A stretch of 64,000 nucleotides of DNA from Mucidula mucida (lineage: Eukaryota > Basidiomycota > Agaricomycetes > Agaricales > Physalacriaceae). The notes beneath the pieces were generated by a model that saw nothing but the letters and a program-made list of their open reading frames with translations, was not told the origin of the DNA and searched no databases. Below are positions 1-11,512 of this stretch, piece after piece. Numbering within the stretch: the stretch's first letter is position 1; each line of letters begins with the position of its first letter. Location: the NCBI GenBank assembly GCA_015501055.1, contig JADNYV010000003.1, forward strand, positions 124,001-188,000, written 5' to 3'. A program made the position numbers and the translations under genes.

Positions 1-237
1 GTGTCTGCCGCTGTCATGAATGTCTTCCAGGTCGACTTCTTGGTCGTGTCCTTAACTTGGGCATTTGGCTCTCTATGGTTTGCCCGGGATGTGCAAGACA
101 TCATTATGCTGGCTCTTTGGTTTGTCGTGGGCTCTGTTCTGGTAGGCCCTGGTGCGGCTTTTGCAGGTGCTGCATTATGGAGAGAGTCGCGTCTGGAAAG
201 CGCGCGCCTTCAACAGGAAAAGTCAAAAAGCTCTTGA
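1..237 (+). CDS. Multi-pass membrane protein, C-terminal part (5' end outside window)
   Basis: This is the last coding stretch of a hydrophobic protein whose 5' part lies outside the window; it ends at the TGA at 235-237. It carries two membrane-like segments and a C-terminal VGPGAAFAGAALWRE stretch followed by a short charged tail. The same order (NxFQxDF, SLWFA or TLWFA, VGPGAAF, ALWRE) recurs at the end of the gene at 382-1333, so the two are tandem paralogs. I do not recognise the family well enough to name a function. Basidiomycete genomes contain many such short integral membrane proteins, some next to secondary-metabolite genes, but nothing here indicates that role. The existence of the coding segment is clear; the exon boundary at its start is not. 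Confidence 0.6.
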   Translation: MSAAVMNVFQVDFLVVSLTWAFGSLWFARDVQDIIMLALWFVVGSVLVGPGAAFAGAALWRESRLESARLQQEKSKSS

Positions 238-381
238 AGCTGATGTATACTATATAATACAGTGCGTGTGGTTTGTTGTCTAGAGCTGCGAGAGCGAGTC
301 TGCCGCTGTGTAGTTCGGACAACCTGAGGTAAGATTGTATATAAACCCTTCGTTCACTCTCTAAAGCCTAAGTAGACCGTC

Positions 382-1333
382 ATGTTGTTCGACACTGTCA
401 TTCCGCTCGTGCTGTTCCCCTCCATATCAGCATTAGCCTACGCTCTCCTGAATCCCAAAATCGAGCTCGTAGAGCCTTTTTATCGGTCGCTATGCGAGAA
501 CGGGTCCAAAAATTACATTCACGTCACCCACCACGCCGCCGTCGATGATTCGCTTTGCGTTGTCTCTCTTCCATGCTGCACTAGAGGACAAACAAGTCGC
601 GTCACCTTTCAACACCTACTTCCTCTTGACGTTCCTCCCCGTTCTAATGTTCTTCATATTCTTGGAGTCTGGACGGACGCGCAGTGCCTCCGTCTGGAGC
701 TATGCCGGGCTCGCTGTTGGGTGCTGTGCCCAAGTCGTCACGTTTGCGGTGACAACTCCCATATTCTGGTTGTACTTTATCCTTGTGGCCGGCCAGCACA
801 AGGGCGGGCCTTCGCAAGCCCATGCCGGTGCTAGTGTCCTCGGAATGGTCATGGGCTGGGTTGTTCCTTCACTCCTGCTCATCACGCAAGAGCAACCCAT
901 CGTCACCCTGTTATTCCAGCCAGCGCCTATTTACGCCTTTGCCTCGCAGATTGTGTACTCCTTCTTCATCGCCCCGCAGTCGTCCAAGTCGGCTTTGGGG
1001 ACTGGTGTCGCCCAGGTCGCGTATGTCGCGTGGTTTATGATTGCAGCGGGCATCCACGTCAATATGGCGCTGAGCCATTTTACGGACTGCGAGGGGTTCA
1101 GTCGGTTCTTCATACCGACTATGGTACTGACGGATGCACCACGCGCGATTTTGAATATTTTCCAGTGGGATTTCATCTTTGCAGTCGGGGCGTCTGTGGT
1201 GGGCACTCTGTGGTTTGCACATGGCGTCACGGAAGTTGTGGGACTGTTGATTTGGTATCCGTTCGCTTCGGTGATTGTGGGGCCGGGCGCTGCTTTTTCA
1301 GCGGTAGCGTTGTGGAGAGAAGGTCGCGTCTGA
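382..1333 (+). CDS. Multi-pass membrane protein, tandem paralog, with an internal frameshift
   Basis: The gene starts at the ATG at 382 (MLFDTVIPLVLF, a hydrophobic first helix) and runs in frame 1 to about 570. The coding signal then continues in frame 2 (FHAALEDKQ...) to the TGA at 1331-1333. No GT-AG intron of plausible length joins the two frames. The switch falls in the pyrimidine run around 560-572 and is explained by a small indel, for example loss of two T. Several membrane helices follow, and the C-terminus (NIFQWDF, VGPGAAF, VALWRE) matches the partial gene at 1-237. The function is unknown. It may be a genuine frameshifted copy, but similar one- or two-base losses across the window make a sequence error more likely. 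Confidence 0.6.
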
Positions 1334-1688
1334 AGAGCAGTGTTGGTATTGTACTCGAGTGTTCGATCACATAAGGCTTGAGATAAAAAAAAATACATTT
1401 AGAGCATTGCAGTTTGTTTCTACCTGCTTGTGAACATGTCGAGCAACATGTCGAGGCTTCAGGAAAAACGAACAGCTAGGTATAAATTACGATGATGACC
1501 ACGGTTTTCATACATGACCGTTAAGTCTCCTTTTGTGAAGACATCCACATACATACTGCATGGCATGGTGCATTGTTACATGAGATAATAGATACTCTAT
1601 GCATGATGAAGCTAGAGAACGCGATGTGCTAGGCTACGGATACAACAGGGTAGTCACGATACAGCAAAGGTACAGATAACAAGAACTG

Positions 1689-1722
1689 AAACGAAAACGA
1701 AAACGAAAAGAAAAGAAAAGGA
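1689..1722. repeat. Purine-rich simple repeat (ACGAAAA then AGAAA units)
   Basis: A run of about 34 bases is built from degenerate GAAAACGAAAAC and AAAAGAAAAG units. It lies just past the stop codon of the gene at 1735-4269, so in that transcript it would be a C/T-rich stretch of the 3' UTR. It is a low-complexity sequence with no gene signal. Confidence 0.6.
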
Positions 1723-1734
1723 GACGACGAAATA

Positions 1735-4269
1735 TTATCTCTTACTCGTTACATTGACCCCCATTTTGCGCCGAACGCTCATCTCCGCAAGAGAACCTGT
1801 GCCCAAGCGCTCCATCTCCTGGCAATCATCAGGATGCTGCTCTTCACAGTGCTTGACCAACTCTGCCCACGGCGTCGATAGAGGGAATCGAGTAGGAGTT
1901 GGACGAGGCACTTGATTCAGACACATGCGACATATATACTCCTGATTCCTCTGCTCGTACAGCAGATCCAGATGCTTGATCCCTAAGCCCTTCTTTGGCG
2001 GTGGCGGATCGGGCTTGGGCACAGCTGGCGGATTGGAATTGGACGCTGAGCTTGTGCGAAAGGGTTCGCGTTCACGGGGTTGCGGCGGGGAACCAGCTTG
2101 GGGCTGAACACGGACAAGCGTGAGCATAGGCGCTGGAACAGGTGTCGGAGGCTCGATTGCAGTACGAGAGGGGAGACTGGGTGGCGCGCTTGGAGGTTTA
2201 TCAGGCGGACGTTGCTCCTTATCACTGTCGCCGCCGGCTGCATCTGCACCTGCGCTCATTTCGCCTTCCTCAGTAGGCTCTGACTTGACCAACGGCGCAG
2301 AAGTTGGTCTTGATGGTGGGCGATCGTTCAACTGGACACGATCGTTCACCGATTGGCCACGACTTTTAGGCGTGTCCTGGTGAGAGGTCTTCGTCACCTT
2401 CGCAGACGACGGTAAACTTGAAACACCTTCATCCCTATCTTCGCTTTCATACTCGGCACGAGTCCTCTTGAATGAACGCATAGTATTTCCGTGATTCATA
2501 TGAGGGTCGGAGCTAGATGACTGAGGAGCTGGAGAAGTCTTGAGGGCAGGCAAGTCCAACGTGGCAAAACGCGGGAGCGAATGCTGCGCTTGAGGTTGTA
2601 GACGAGGCTGAGGTGGTGTCGAAGTAGACGGAGATAATCTACCCATAGGACGGTCTGACTCGGATACGCTTCGAGGGATCGGGGTCGGCATTTGACCGAC
2701 GGGCTTGCCATTATGCGTGAGGTGTGAATGCTGAGGCGCGCCCATGTTTGAAGAAGACGGGCTGTAATCCATACGTCGCGACGATGAAGACGATGTTGAG
2801 TCTTGGCGAGCAACCACGGGTGACCTTTCACCATCAACCTGATACCTCTGGTCCATAGTTCGAGGGCGATGGCTTGTAGGAGGCGAGTTTGTCACATGAC
2901 TGAAAGAGGAAGCTGGACGCGCGAAAGGAGAAGAAGTGGTTGGATGGATATGAGGAGAAGCCAAGGGCTGACTGTATGGCGATTGTCTGGGATGGGAATA
3001 CGCATCGGAAGGAGGTGAAAGCCGGATGGTTCGATGCGCTTGCGGGTCATTCATCGCTGATTGCCGTGGGTGGTCTACTTCAATATGGGCAGAGTTGGGT
3101 GTTGGAGGTTCTTCGCGTTTGAGAACAGGAGCGGGTGTGGACTTCTGGTGCTGCTTGTGACGTATCCGGACCAGCTCCGCCTCCATATTACGAGCATGCG
3201 TCTTCAATTCATCAAGCTCGGCATGAAGCTTATTTGCAACCTGTCTCGCCTCATCCCGCTCTCGGCGGAACCTCTCGCTATTCGCATCTGCAGCAGCCAT
3301 ATCTGCCCGATATCTGGCATCAGATTCCTGGTAGATTCGCGTCAGCTGTTGATGAACCATTTGGACGTTGGTAGTCCAAGCTTGCTCGAAGAGAGCTTGG
3401 ACTGGTGCTATTGCTTGCGATGCGGCCTGCTTTATGTGAGGGGGAGTTAAAGAGTCGGGTCTTGAATGGACAAGGGGAAAGGGAGGCGGAAGATCATGGG
3501 CCATTTGGGGAGACGAACTCATGACAGAACTGGGCGTTTGTGGAGGCACAGTCTGGTCGGAATAGCGCCTAGGAGCAGGCGGTAGAGGCGGACGCGACGA
3601 TGGAGTATCAGTGGTATGGCGGCGTTCTGGAACGGATGGAGATGAGGCGGAGGCGGATGACTGAGGACGTAACAGGAGGCTGTCGTACTGGTAATTGAGT
3701 TGGTTGGATGGAATGAGGTTCATGGGGCGCTGCGAGCCACAATCAGTGCTGAATTGAGGCGCTGTACGAGGAGACCATACATCTTGCGAAGGTCGTGCGG
3801 TGGCGCTTGTGTCGATACGCGTCTTGGCTTGGGTACGCGTCGCGCTGCTTGGCTCAGGCGCTGGAGCCGGCTTTATCGCGACCGAACCAGGTCTTTTGGT
3901 CGGTGCAGGAGGGTGAGGGTTCGTGCGAGCTGTCATCATGGAGGATTGGTCCTGAAAGCCATGAGCGTAAAGGACAGTCAAATCATAAGCCGGGCGCACC
4001 GGTGTCATTGCTACGTCGTTGTTTTGCTCAACAAAACGAATGGCAGGGTAGTATGGCTGCTTGGTCGGTCCGGGGGTCAGGGAATATGCCGTCTGGACAC
4101 CGTTTATATGGGGTTTACGGTCCCGAGACTCTTCCGCAGGCGCCACTGGCACGTTCGCTGGCGAATCGGCTCCCAGTCGCGCGCTGGATGGCCGTGGATG
4201 CGATTTTTTTGACCGTCCCGCGTTCGCCGAGTCATTCGTAGAGAAAGAAGAGAGTTTCTGTTTGAGCAT
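1735..4269 (-). CDS. Ser/Pro-rich coiled-coil protein with C-terminal Cys/His motif (844 aa, single exon)
   Basis: One uninterrupted reading frame of 844 codons runs from the ATG at 4269 to the TAA at 1735-1737, which is unusual in a region where most genes have many introns. Residues 1-300 are Ser/Pro/Thr-rich and disordered-looking. Residues about 300-373 form a charged heptad-like helix (RFRRERDEARQVANKL region) that is probably a coiled coil. A second long low-complexity stretch contains many SP/TP sites. Near the C-terminus (about residues 778-818) are CRMC, then H-C and H-P-D-D-C residues that could form a degenerate C2H2-type zinc site, followed by a short basic end. This suggests a fungal regulatory or scaffold protein, but no specific family is recognised. 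The many SP/TP sites fit CDK/MAPK phosphorylation; that is inference. Confidence 0.85.
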   Translation of the reverse strand: MLKQKLSSFSTNDSANAGRSKKSHPRPSSARLGADSPANVPVAPAEESRDRKPHINGVQTAYSLTPGPTKQPYYPAIRFVEQNNDVAMTPVRPAYDLTVLYAHGFQDQSSMMTARTNPHPPAPTKRPGSVAIKPAPAPEPSSATRTQAKTRIDTSATARPSQDVWSPRTAPQFSTDCGSQRPMNLIPSNQLNYQYDSLLLRPQSSASASSPSVPERRHTTDTPSSRPPLPPAPRRYSDQTVPPQTPSSVMSSSPQMAHDLPPPFPLVHSRPDSLTPPHIKQAASQAIAPVQALFEQAWTTNVQMVHQQLTRIYQESDARYRADMAAADANSERFRRERDEARQVANKLHAELDELKTHARNMEAELVRIRHKQHQKSTPAPVLKREEPPTPNSAHIEVDHPRQSAMNDPQAHRTIRLSPPSDAYSHPRQSPYSQPLASPHIHPTTSSPFARPASSFSHVTNSPPTSHRPRTMDQRYQVDGERSPVVARQDSTSSSSSRRMDYSPSSSNMGAPQHSHLTHNGKPVGQMPTPIPRSVSESDRPMGRLSPSTSTPPQPRLQPQAQHSLPRFATLDLPALKTSPAPQSSSSDPHMNHGNTMRSFKRTRAEYESEDRDEGVSSLPSSAKVTKTSHQDTPKSRGQSVNDRVQLNDRPPSRPTSAPLVKSEPTEEGEMSAGADAAGGDSDKEQRPPDKPPSAPPSLPSRTAIEPPTPVPAPMLTLVRVQPQAGSPPQPREREPFRTSSASNSNPPAVPKPDPPPPKKGLGIKHLDLLYEQRNQEYICRMCLNQVPRPTPTRFPLSTPWAELVKHCEEQHPDDCQEMERLGTGSLAEMSVRRKMGVNVTSKR

Positions 4270-4407
4270 AAAGAGAAGGAACGAACGGAATTAATCTGTG
4301 AATATCCGTGAATATTCAATTTTGTGCAAATACGGAGGATAGACAGACACAGGCGTAGTAGAATACACGTAGACAGTCGAGGGGGATTAAGCGCCTCCCA
4401 CACGCCT

Positions 4408-4418
4408 GCCTTATATAG
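4408..4418 (-). promoter_or_regulatory. TATA-like box upstream of the 844-aa gene
   Basis: Read on the minus strand the sequence is AGCTATATAAGG, about 140 bp upstream of the ATG at 4269. Spacing and sequence fit a fungal TATA element for that gene. The assignment rests on sequence only. Confidence 0.45.
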
Positions 4419-5760
4419 CTGCGAGCAGTTCCCACGCTCAGCCAGCGCTTCCTGCCCGATCTGTGTGGCTCCTCTCCCATCCGTGCTCCCATCTTTGGAT
4501 GCTACCGGTACCGTCAGAATCTGTTCATCAGCTTTGTATACCCGTTACTGCATTGTCGACGTATTTCTACAGCCTCTCATCCTTAAAGGTACTCGAATCA
4601 CTTATGGTCTCAATGTGGTGTTCGCATGTTTTACCCCGCCTCGCACCTGTTCTTTTACTCTTTGACATACCTATATCTGGCGCGATCCCAACATATCCCT
4701 GGTCACACACTGCCTCGTGGTGCACACGTCTCCGCTTCTAATGTGATTGTTCACACCCAGGAAGCTGCTAGCTCCGGACCCATTTTGGGATATCAGTGTC
4801 GTGAGTCTGCACCTGACAGCCAATTGCAAACCTCGTTGCCAGAATGTCTCACGGATAGACGTATCAGGAGGGCTTCTTCATATCATATCACCATCTGTCT
4901 GTTGATCGGCTTCCCAACCACCGCTTTCTTGTTCAACTGTTTGCCCAGGCTCACTCTCGTGGTCCGACTTCTGTGGAACGTCACGTTCATATGGATTTAT
5001 CCCTCAAAGGGACCATCCTTACGCCTCTCAATGCTCGCAGTTGCTCTAATTTAAGCCTTTCTTGTCAAACCTTAACAGGCAATGCACTTCGCAACTTTCC
5101 TTTCTCCGCCTTTGGACCACCCTAAACGCATTCAGATGACGCCACAGACGATCGAGGCCCGTAATCCCCGACTCGTGTCTCTTATCGCATTCTCTTCTTT
5201 CATTTACAGTAGTGGCAATGGCAACAGTATAGAGGGTGACGAAGCAACCGAGAAGTTCTGATATCAGGACCTCTCGTTCAAGCAGGCAACCCATTTTTTT
5301 TCGTTAGATTCCCTCCCAACGCTTACATGGCTCTTCCCATGTCATTTCCACATTCAATTCAATGGGCTGAATACACATCGGGGTCCGATTGGTACGACAG
5401 ACAGCGTTGATAGTAGCACATCTCTTTCATAGTCTTCTGACGTGCTCGAGACTGTAATCCAGGACTTCCTTGAATGCCACAAGTAAGCGCCACATATCGC
5501 ACCAGTTCGATAAGTTCCCGATCGGCAATCGACGGGGTTAACTGCCGACCTTCACCGGTATAAATGTATCCTCGCGACACCAAGATCATACAGACAAGGC
5601 CCCGTATGATTTCTGGGCTGATTTGATGTACCGAAAACCGCAGTATTTGGTCAACGGTCGGTGGCACAGCCATAAATCCCATTTGGCAATTATCTAACCT
5701 ATTTAGCTTGGAGATTGTTTATGAACCTTTTACTACTGCTCCAGCATAAAGTCGTGTCCA
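4419..5760. other. Intergenic stretch without a convincing gene
   Basis: About 1.3 kb between the 844-aa gene and the esterase region holds only short open frames. The best candidates are a plus-strand 142-codon frame at 4626-5054 and minus-strand frames at 5046-5294 and 5359-5682. The 5359-5682 frame (107 codons, starting MGFMAVPPTVDQIL) has a plausible amino-acid mix, and the 5046-5294 frame could be a second exon of the same gene. I see no recognisable domain, no clean splice pair joining them and no repeat or transposon signature. They could be remnants of an unidentified gene or chance frames. Confidence 0.4.
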
Positions 5761-6028
5761 AATAGACTATGGCCTGCTTTGGCGAATTGAGGGAGCGTAG
5801 CTTCGAAGCCCTCGGCAAGTACCGCAACCCAGGGTTGATAACAAACTATTACGATTTGCATCGTCCTGCCACTGGCGGTCGCCCAAGTGCTGCTCTTTCG
5901 TATTGTGCTCATGTTGTTCTACTATGGAAAGGAATTCTCGCTCGTCCGACTCCGAAGACACAGGCGGGCCAGCAAAACCGCATACATAACGACTTGTACT
6001 ACTAGCAGATCTTCAACGACACTTTCAC

Positions 6029-7985
6029 GATGCCTTTCATTCTGGGAACAACGCCTTGGACTCTTACTTTTGCGGTGCCAACTGTGCCCATCTATAATGG
6101 GACCATCGATAGCTATAAAGTACCACAAATGGGGCAAGAAATGTTCTCAACATACCGGACGCTTTCCGTCAAGAGCTGTGCGTGTCTCCTCTTTCTCTAC
6201 ATGTTATTATCCATCGTCTGATTCGCGCTTGCTTCTGAGCGCCTCGCCGCGGCAGAAGCGATTGAGACCCCGTGGGCGTCTGTATTGGAAGTAACAAAGT
6301 TTGGGGCCATGTCTCGGTGGTACCAACCCCGAGCCTATTTGGAGTTAAGGAAGACGGCCTTTCCGTCAATATTGCTCAGCCGCGCAAGGCATCGACTCAG
6401 GTGCTGATCTACGCGTTCTTCTTTTGGATGTGAGCTGTTGTATGTTTCCGCCTCGTGTCCTGGAGGTGTGCTACGCGTCTCTTTGTACGCCATGGTGGCA
6501 CACTTGTGACTTGATCTAGATTCTGCAGTTGACCTGCGCTGTAAAAGCAGCTATACGAGCGCTCTATGGTACTGGGGACGCTCATCGACTTCCTCAATTC
6601 TCGTTAGATATTTCCTTACATCAACTATCGACTTTCTTTGGTATCCCATTAGGTCGAGAAGCCGCGGACTCAGGTTTACTAAACCTTGGTTATCTGACCA
6701 GGTAAGGTGCGACTGCTCCGACTGTCCAAGTCTGATGTATTGACTAGCATCTGGCACTGCAATGGATTCAGGACAGCATTGCCGGGGTATGCATTTGACA
6801 AGCTATCACCAACGTGCTTCTCTCAGGCTCATGTTCACTCTTAGTTCGGAGGTGTTCCATCTGAGGCAAATCGGCGTGAGGTATTAGCGTCACACGCCAT
6901 CTCACTGCAGGGCTCAGCAACTCTTTGTTGGTGCTATCAGCTTTGTATATTCGCCCAGACAATGCCTTTTTGGAGACGCATGCTAGTGCGTGAACTCGAT
7001 GTGCGTGTGCTCCAGAAGCTATTGCCTCGTTGACGTCCCAGACGCAAATTACTTGGAGACTCACAGCTATTCCTCGCTGAAAAATCGATTATTCTCGCAC
7101 TGTACCGATCATCGCCGGCATGAGGATGAATATGCTTGTAAGTAATCATCACACCCATTGTACGGAATGAACCGTATTGGACTCTTCAATTGACACGCTA
7201 CAAGCCCCTCGAGGTGTCAACGATACTGTCACCCGGTCTTTCTGCGTAAGCATGGCAATTTTTGCTGACTTAAAACTATATGTGACCTTTCCGACCTCTT
7301 CTTACCAGCATACCCTAGCATACCTGACGACAACCCCGCATGATGTCCGTTTGATATCGGTTACGGTCTACCACAGTCTTGATTATGGGTAAGAGGTCGG
7401 TGCGCTGAGTCGCCTACAGGTAGAAAGTCTCGCCCGCTTCAGAGTTAATACTTTAGACGCGAGTTTCGTTCCAACCGAGAGACGACATGTGTCCGCAAAA
7501 TTCCCCAATCTTCCCAATGTGGAGTTCCTGGAATACTGGACCAACCAAATACCACAAACTGGACTACTGTCCAACGGTGTTGAGCACATGATTTTCGGCG
7601 TGCGAACGGAGCCTGACCCACATGGCAATCAGGACGAAGATTCAGAGACGTCGAGGACCACACACGAAGCTCATTCTTCTCAAGATACTCCTATTCCTGA
7701 CTGGCCTTACCGGCAGATGTATTGGATTGACGACCTCAATCCCAATGGTGATACATATGGCACGTCGCGTCTCTATGTACCAACCTTGTTCTGCAGGTGC
7801 ATCAACTCACAGCACGATACTGCGAGGCCGATGTTTTTGATAACGCAAACGGCGTTGCGCCTGGCAACTATCAAAGAGAATGTACTCGTGTGTTGCGTAA
7901 GGTTGCTTTGGAGAACTTTGCTTTGAAAGAAGAGACATCGCTATATACTCAACGAAGCATGTACAGTAGCGCCCAAGCGATCGAA
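6029..7985 (+). pseudogene. Type-B carboxylesterase/lipase-like gene, heavily disrupted
   Basis: Separated blocks in changing frames follow the collinear order of fungal type-B carboxylesterases (alpha/beta hydrolases). About 6240-6311 encodes PWxxVLEVTKFGAM; 6334-6415 encodes EDGLSVNIAQP; about 6640-6700 encodes GREAADSGLLNLG. The block 6752-6786 encodes HLALQWIQDSIAG and is followed, after a 60-nt intron, by FGGVPSEA. About 7308-7370 resembles YPSIPDDNPA. The stretch 7530-7600 carries NQIPQTG and NGVEH, a possible catalytic-His region, and 7705-7760 carries QMYWIDDLNPNGD near the C-terminus. Some frame changes fit single-base losses in T runs, as in neighbouring genes. However, the nucleophile elbow (GxSxG) expected soon after FGG is not readable, and stops are denser than elsewhere. 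It is either a decayed gene or a very error-rich stretch. The N-terminus is not defined. Confidence 0.5.
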
Positions 7986-8481
7986 ATTGTTGACATGTAG
8001 CGAGCTTGGGCCTTGACTAACGATATGAACGCTCAGCGCTCAACAACATTCGATTTGGCCATTTCTAACCCAATACTGTCACAGCAACTTAAGAAGACTC
8101 TGATGATGAAACGCCGCTAACTCTGAAGATCTGAAGGCCCATGTGCGTTCGAGGGCCCGTAACCGATTGTGCAGGGTCCGGACTCCGAATGTGGTGCGCT
8201 ATAGATAGAGCAGCTATCCTGCGTTAGAAGCTCTCATCAAGTTCGACGTAAACGGCTTTGAACCTAGGACCAGCTAGTGCGCTCAGCCAATAATAATGCA
8301 AGTCAATCGTAAGCTAACGCCCAAGGTAGTCCATGATAGCGCTGCCCCTCCCGATGTAGGTGTGACCCAGGTCGAAACCAGCCGGCGTTACATCGCGATG
8401 TCACTCGTAACTGCACCGGACAATGGCCATATAAAGCGCGTTGATGATCAGGCGACACCCCAGCTCAAGGTGACCGTCTTG

Positions 8482-11248
8482 ATGATTTGCTCCATCGCAG
8501 CACTTTCTCTGTTATCGAGTCTCGTGGCTGCGTGCGCGGATGAAGGACACTCTCATGGTCACTACAAAAGAGCGGTCCCGTCATCACCACTTACTCCTCC
8601 GTGGCGTCCTCTGGAATGGGGCGATATAATATTCTCCACACTACGGACACACACGGATGGCTTCTCGGACACCAGAAGGCCTCATTTCCTGAGCCCAATT
8701 ACAGGTACGGCGTCTCTCTCCTTTCGGTTCGTTGGAGTGCTCACTCGTATGGTGCTCTTCCAGCGGTGACTTGGGCGATTTCGCATCTTTTGTGGCGCAT
8801 ATGAAGGAGATCGCGATCGTGAAGAATTGCCTCAACCTTATTTTTGACATCGTTAACAGTGACAATCTAGGCGAAGGACGTCGACTTGCTTCTTGTTGAC
8901 TCTGGAGACCTGCACGATGGTATGTAGCTTCTACCTGCATTTGCAGAATCGTCAACTTGTCTGATAGGAACGGGGCTGTCCGACGGATTTCCACCTGGTG
9001 GCATCGATGCGCACGAGGTAAATCATATGAACTTCAAAGCATATCTCCGCGGCGGCTTATGGAGCATTCAGTCCAACGAATTTTTGAAGCAGCTTCCGTA
9101 CGACGTTATGGCTATCGGAAAGTAAGTGTACTAGAAACTAGGCTATTCCCTTGTTCCAATGAGCGTTCATTTCAGCCATGAGCTCTACATTTACAACAAC
9201 ACCCTCGACATGTACGTGCATCAGAACGTGTGCCTTTTTCAACACGTTGACCCTATCCCTTAGGCACCAGAACTTCGCCCCAGCTCTCAACGGACGATAC
9301 CTTTCTTCTAACGTCAACATAACGTATGTGGATGCTGATAACGAAATCGTGGATGTTCCTGTAGGAGGTGAGCGTGCGGTCATCTCGGACAGTATTAGTG
9401 TTCGCTAAACGGCTATTTTTAGATCGTTTTGCCAAGTTCAAGACGCGAAAGTGTGTACTTGTACCTCCCAGTCCTAGGCTCTGCGCTAACGAACGCAATG
9501 CATCTTAGAGGACGCCAAGTCACAGCATTGGGAGTCTTGTTCGACTTCACCGGCAATGACAACGGCACCACGGTGCAAAAGGTTGAGAGTATGGTCAAAG
9601 AGCCATGGGTAAGAACACCTTCTACCAGAATTCTCTATCTCCATTCATCCTTCCAAGTTCCTGGAAGCTATCCAGGATGAGCCCGATCTGTTCTTGCTTG
9701 CCGGGTAAGCACTTCTCACTGTGAGAGTATTCTTTCCTGAAGTTCCTCAGGCATATGCCCGTTGTCAAGGATAATTGTTCGTTTGCCGGAAATGAGACGT
9801 GAGCAATATCTAATACGGTATACAGGGCCAGTGGTGTTCGACGCTATACGTGCAGTACACGCGGAGACACCAATAATGATACTTGGAGGTGGGTCCATGA
9901 TAAGGCGTAATTCCAAAAGTTGAATAACCTTAGGTCACACTCATATTCGCGACTGCATTCAGCTTGATGACAGGTCAATGTCATTGGAAAGCGGACGCTA
10001 TATGGAAACTATAGGATGGATGAGTAAGTCGCATACGCAGTGATTCTTCAAGGCAGATCAGTGACGACTAATGGAGGCCTTAAAATGGATGAACATGATC
10101 AAGGCAAGCTGACCTTCAGCCGGAGATATTTGGACGCCAACCGAGTCACTTATGAGGTGCGTTGAATTTTTTGGAAGCCAGCCTTGAACTAATTGTTATG
10201 TCTTAGTATCACACCGCTCAGGAACCGGTCTCATTCGATACTATGCATGGAAGGTCCTTAACTCAAGGTCTAAACGAACTCGCAGCCGACTTCGACTTGA
10301 ACTTTACATATGGCACGGCGCCACGCGATTTCACGATATCACAGTAAGTCCTTGTAGTCTACCTAGATTCGTTTCTCATATCAGGAACTTGAAGGTCTCC
10401 CTATCCATCCAATGGCTCTCAGCTATCCCTTTTCATTGAGTTGGTATGACTTTTACGCCTTGCGCTTTTCGTAGTCCTCACCTATTCATTCTAGGCTACA
10501 CCGTACACCTTGTCGCTCAACAACAGCAGGTCTTCAATTCCCAACATCATGGTTACCAACTCTGGCTCACAACGATTCGACATCTATGCGGGTCCTTTCA
10601 CTAAGAATGACCAGGTAGGTGGAATGCCAGTACTTTAGTTGTTGGACAATCGATTATCCGTATGTACAGATCACTGCTTCGCCTTTTGAAGATGGCTTCT
10701 TGTACATTCCGGAAGTGCCGTTGAGCGCCGCATTGGAGACCATACAGACAATGAATTCCGCAGGATCTGATAATCGGAGACGGAGCTTGGAACGGGAGGA
10801 GGAATTGTACAGGAGGGGCGATGTAACTAACGTTACAATGACTGGCTGAAGGAGATGGACAGGCGTTATACCTCTCTGGGGCGCAGAGAAGATGTCACCG
10901 ACAACATCACTTTGGGATATGTTACAACCGATGTGAGTCTCTGTACTTTCCACCAATGTTTTCCCAATACTCAACTGCTGCTAGTCGTGCCCTGGGATCG
11001 GTGACGATACTTTGCATACGGCGTTGTCATTTTATCCTTACCCCGACTTCGTTGCCTCCAAGACGCCCGACGTCTCGAATGACACTCTAATCGACTTTGT
11101 CTTCGTCGATTTCATTGTCGATCAGGTCATCGAGACGTTAAACACGGTGCAATCAAATACGACATTTGTTGAAGCCGATGCTGGAATATATGGTTCATTC
11201 ACGTCGCAAGATGTCCTTGGGGAGTATGCGAAGGCCGCTTGGAACTAA
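8482..11248 (+). CDS. Secreted calcineurin-like phosphoesterase / 5'-nucleotidase family (YHR202W-like)
   Basis: The protein has a metallophosphoesterase domain with [10 protein letters not shown] (metal-binding D-x-H), [19 protein letters not shown] and GGHTHIRDC, in the order expected for the UshA/5'-nucleotidase superfamily. A C-terminal nucleotidase-like domain follows ([19 protein letters not shown]) up to the TAA at 11246-11248. About 15 short introns can be traced by GT/AG and reading frame. I prefer the ATG at 8482 because it gives a clean signal peptide ([19 protein letters not shown]); an in-frame ATG at 8296 would add 62 residues. Two one-base losses break the frame: in the AA at 8628-8629, just before LHTTDTHGW, and in the TT at 10833-10834. 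Fungal relatives act on phosphate esters at the cell surface or in the vacuole; the substrate is not known from sequence. Confidence 0.85.
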
Positions 11249-11512
11249 GTACTGCTACTTACGCTAATAGTTTACTGGTACTAATACGATCTTGATGTGA
11301 AGTGACGCTCACTTAGCAGTACGGCAGGCGCGCCGAATATCCGACCTTGAAGCAAGCTACCCCATGGGGAGCGGGCCCCTTTACCGAAGTGAGGTCACTG
11401 GGTCGAAGCGACAAGGGGCCGCGGTCCGTCTTTAACCGCTCTCTTCCAAACGTATTAATATTGGGACAAACTGAAATGGACGGAGCGAATCTCCTTCTTT
11501 TCGCTCTCTACA

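Noticed and set aside
8524..8570. A 47-nt GT-AG intron that would bypass the frameshift before LHTTDTHGW in the phosphoesterase
   Set aside because: It would delete the end of the signal peptide and the [10 protein letters not shown] stretch that leads naturally into the metallophosphoesterase motif; a one-base loss explains the data better.
10823..10851. A 29-nt GT-AG mini-intron in the phosphoesterase that would also restore the frame
   Set aside because: It is shorter than any other intron here and would remove residues (NDWLK region) that read as normal coding sequence in the next frame.
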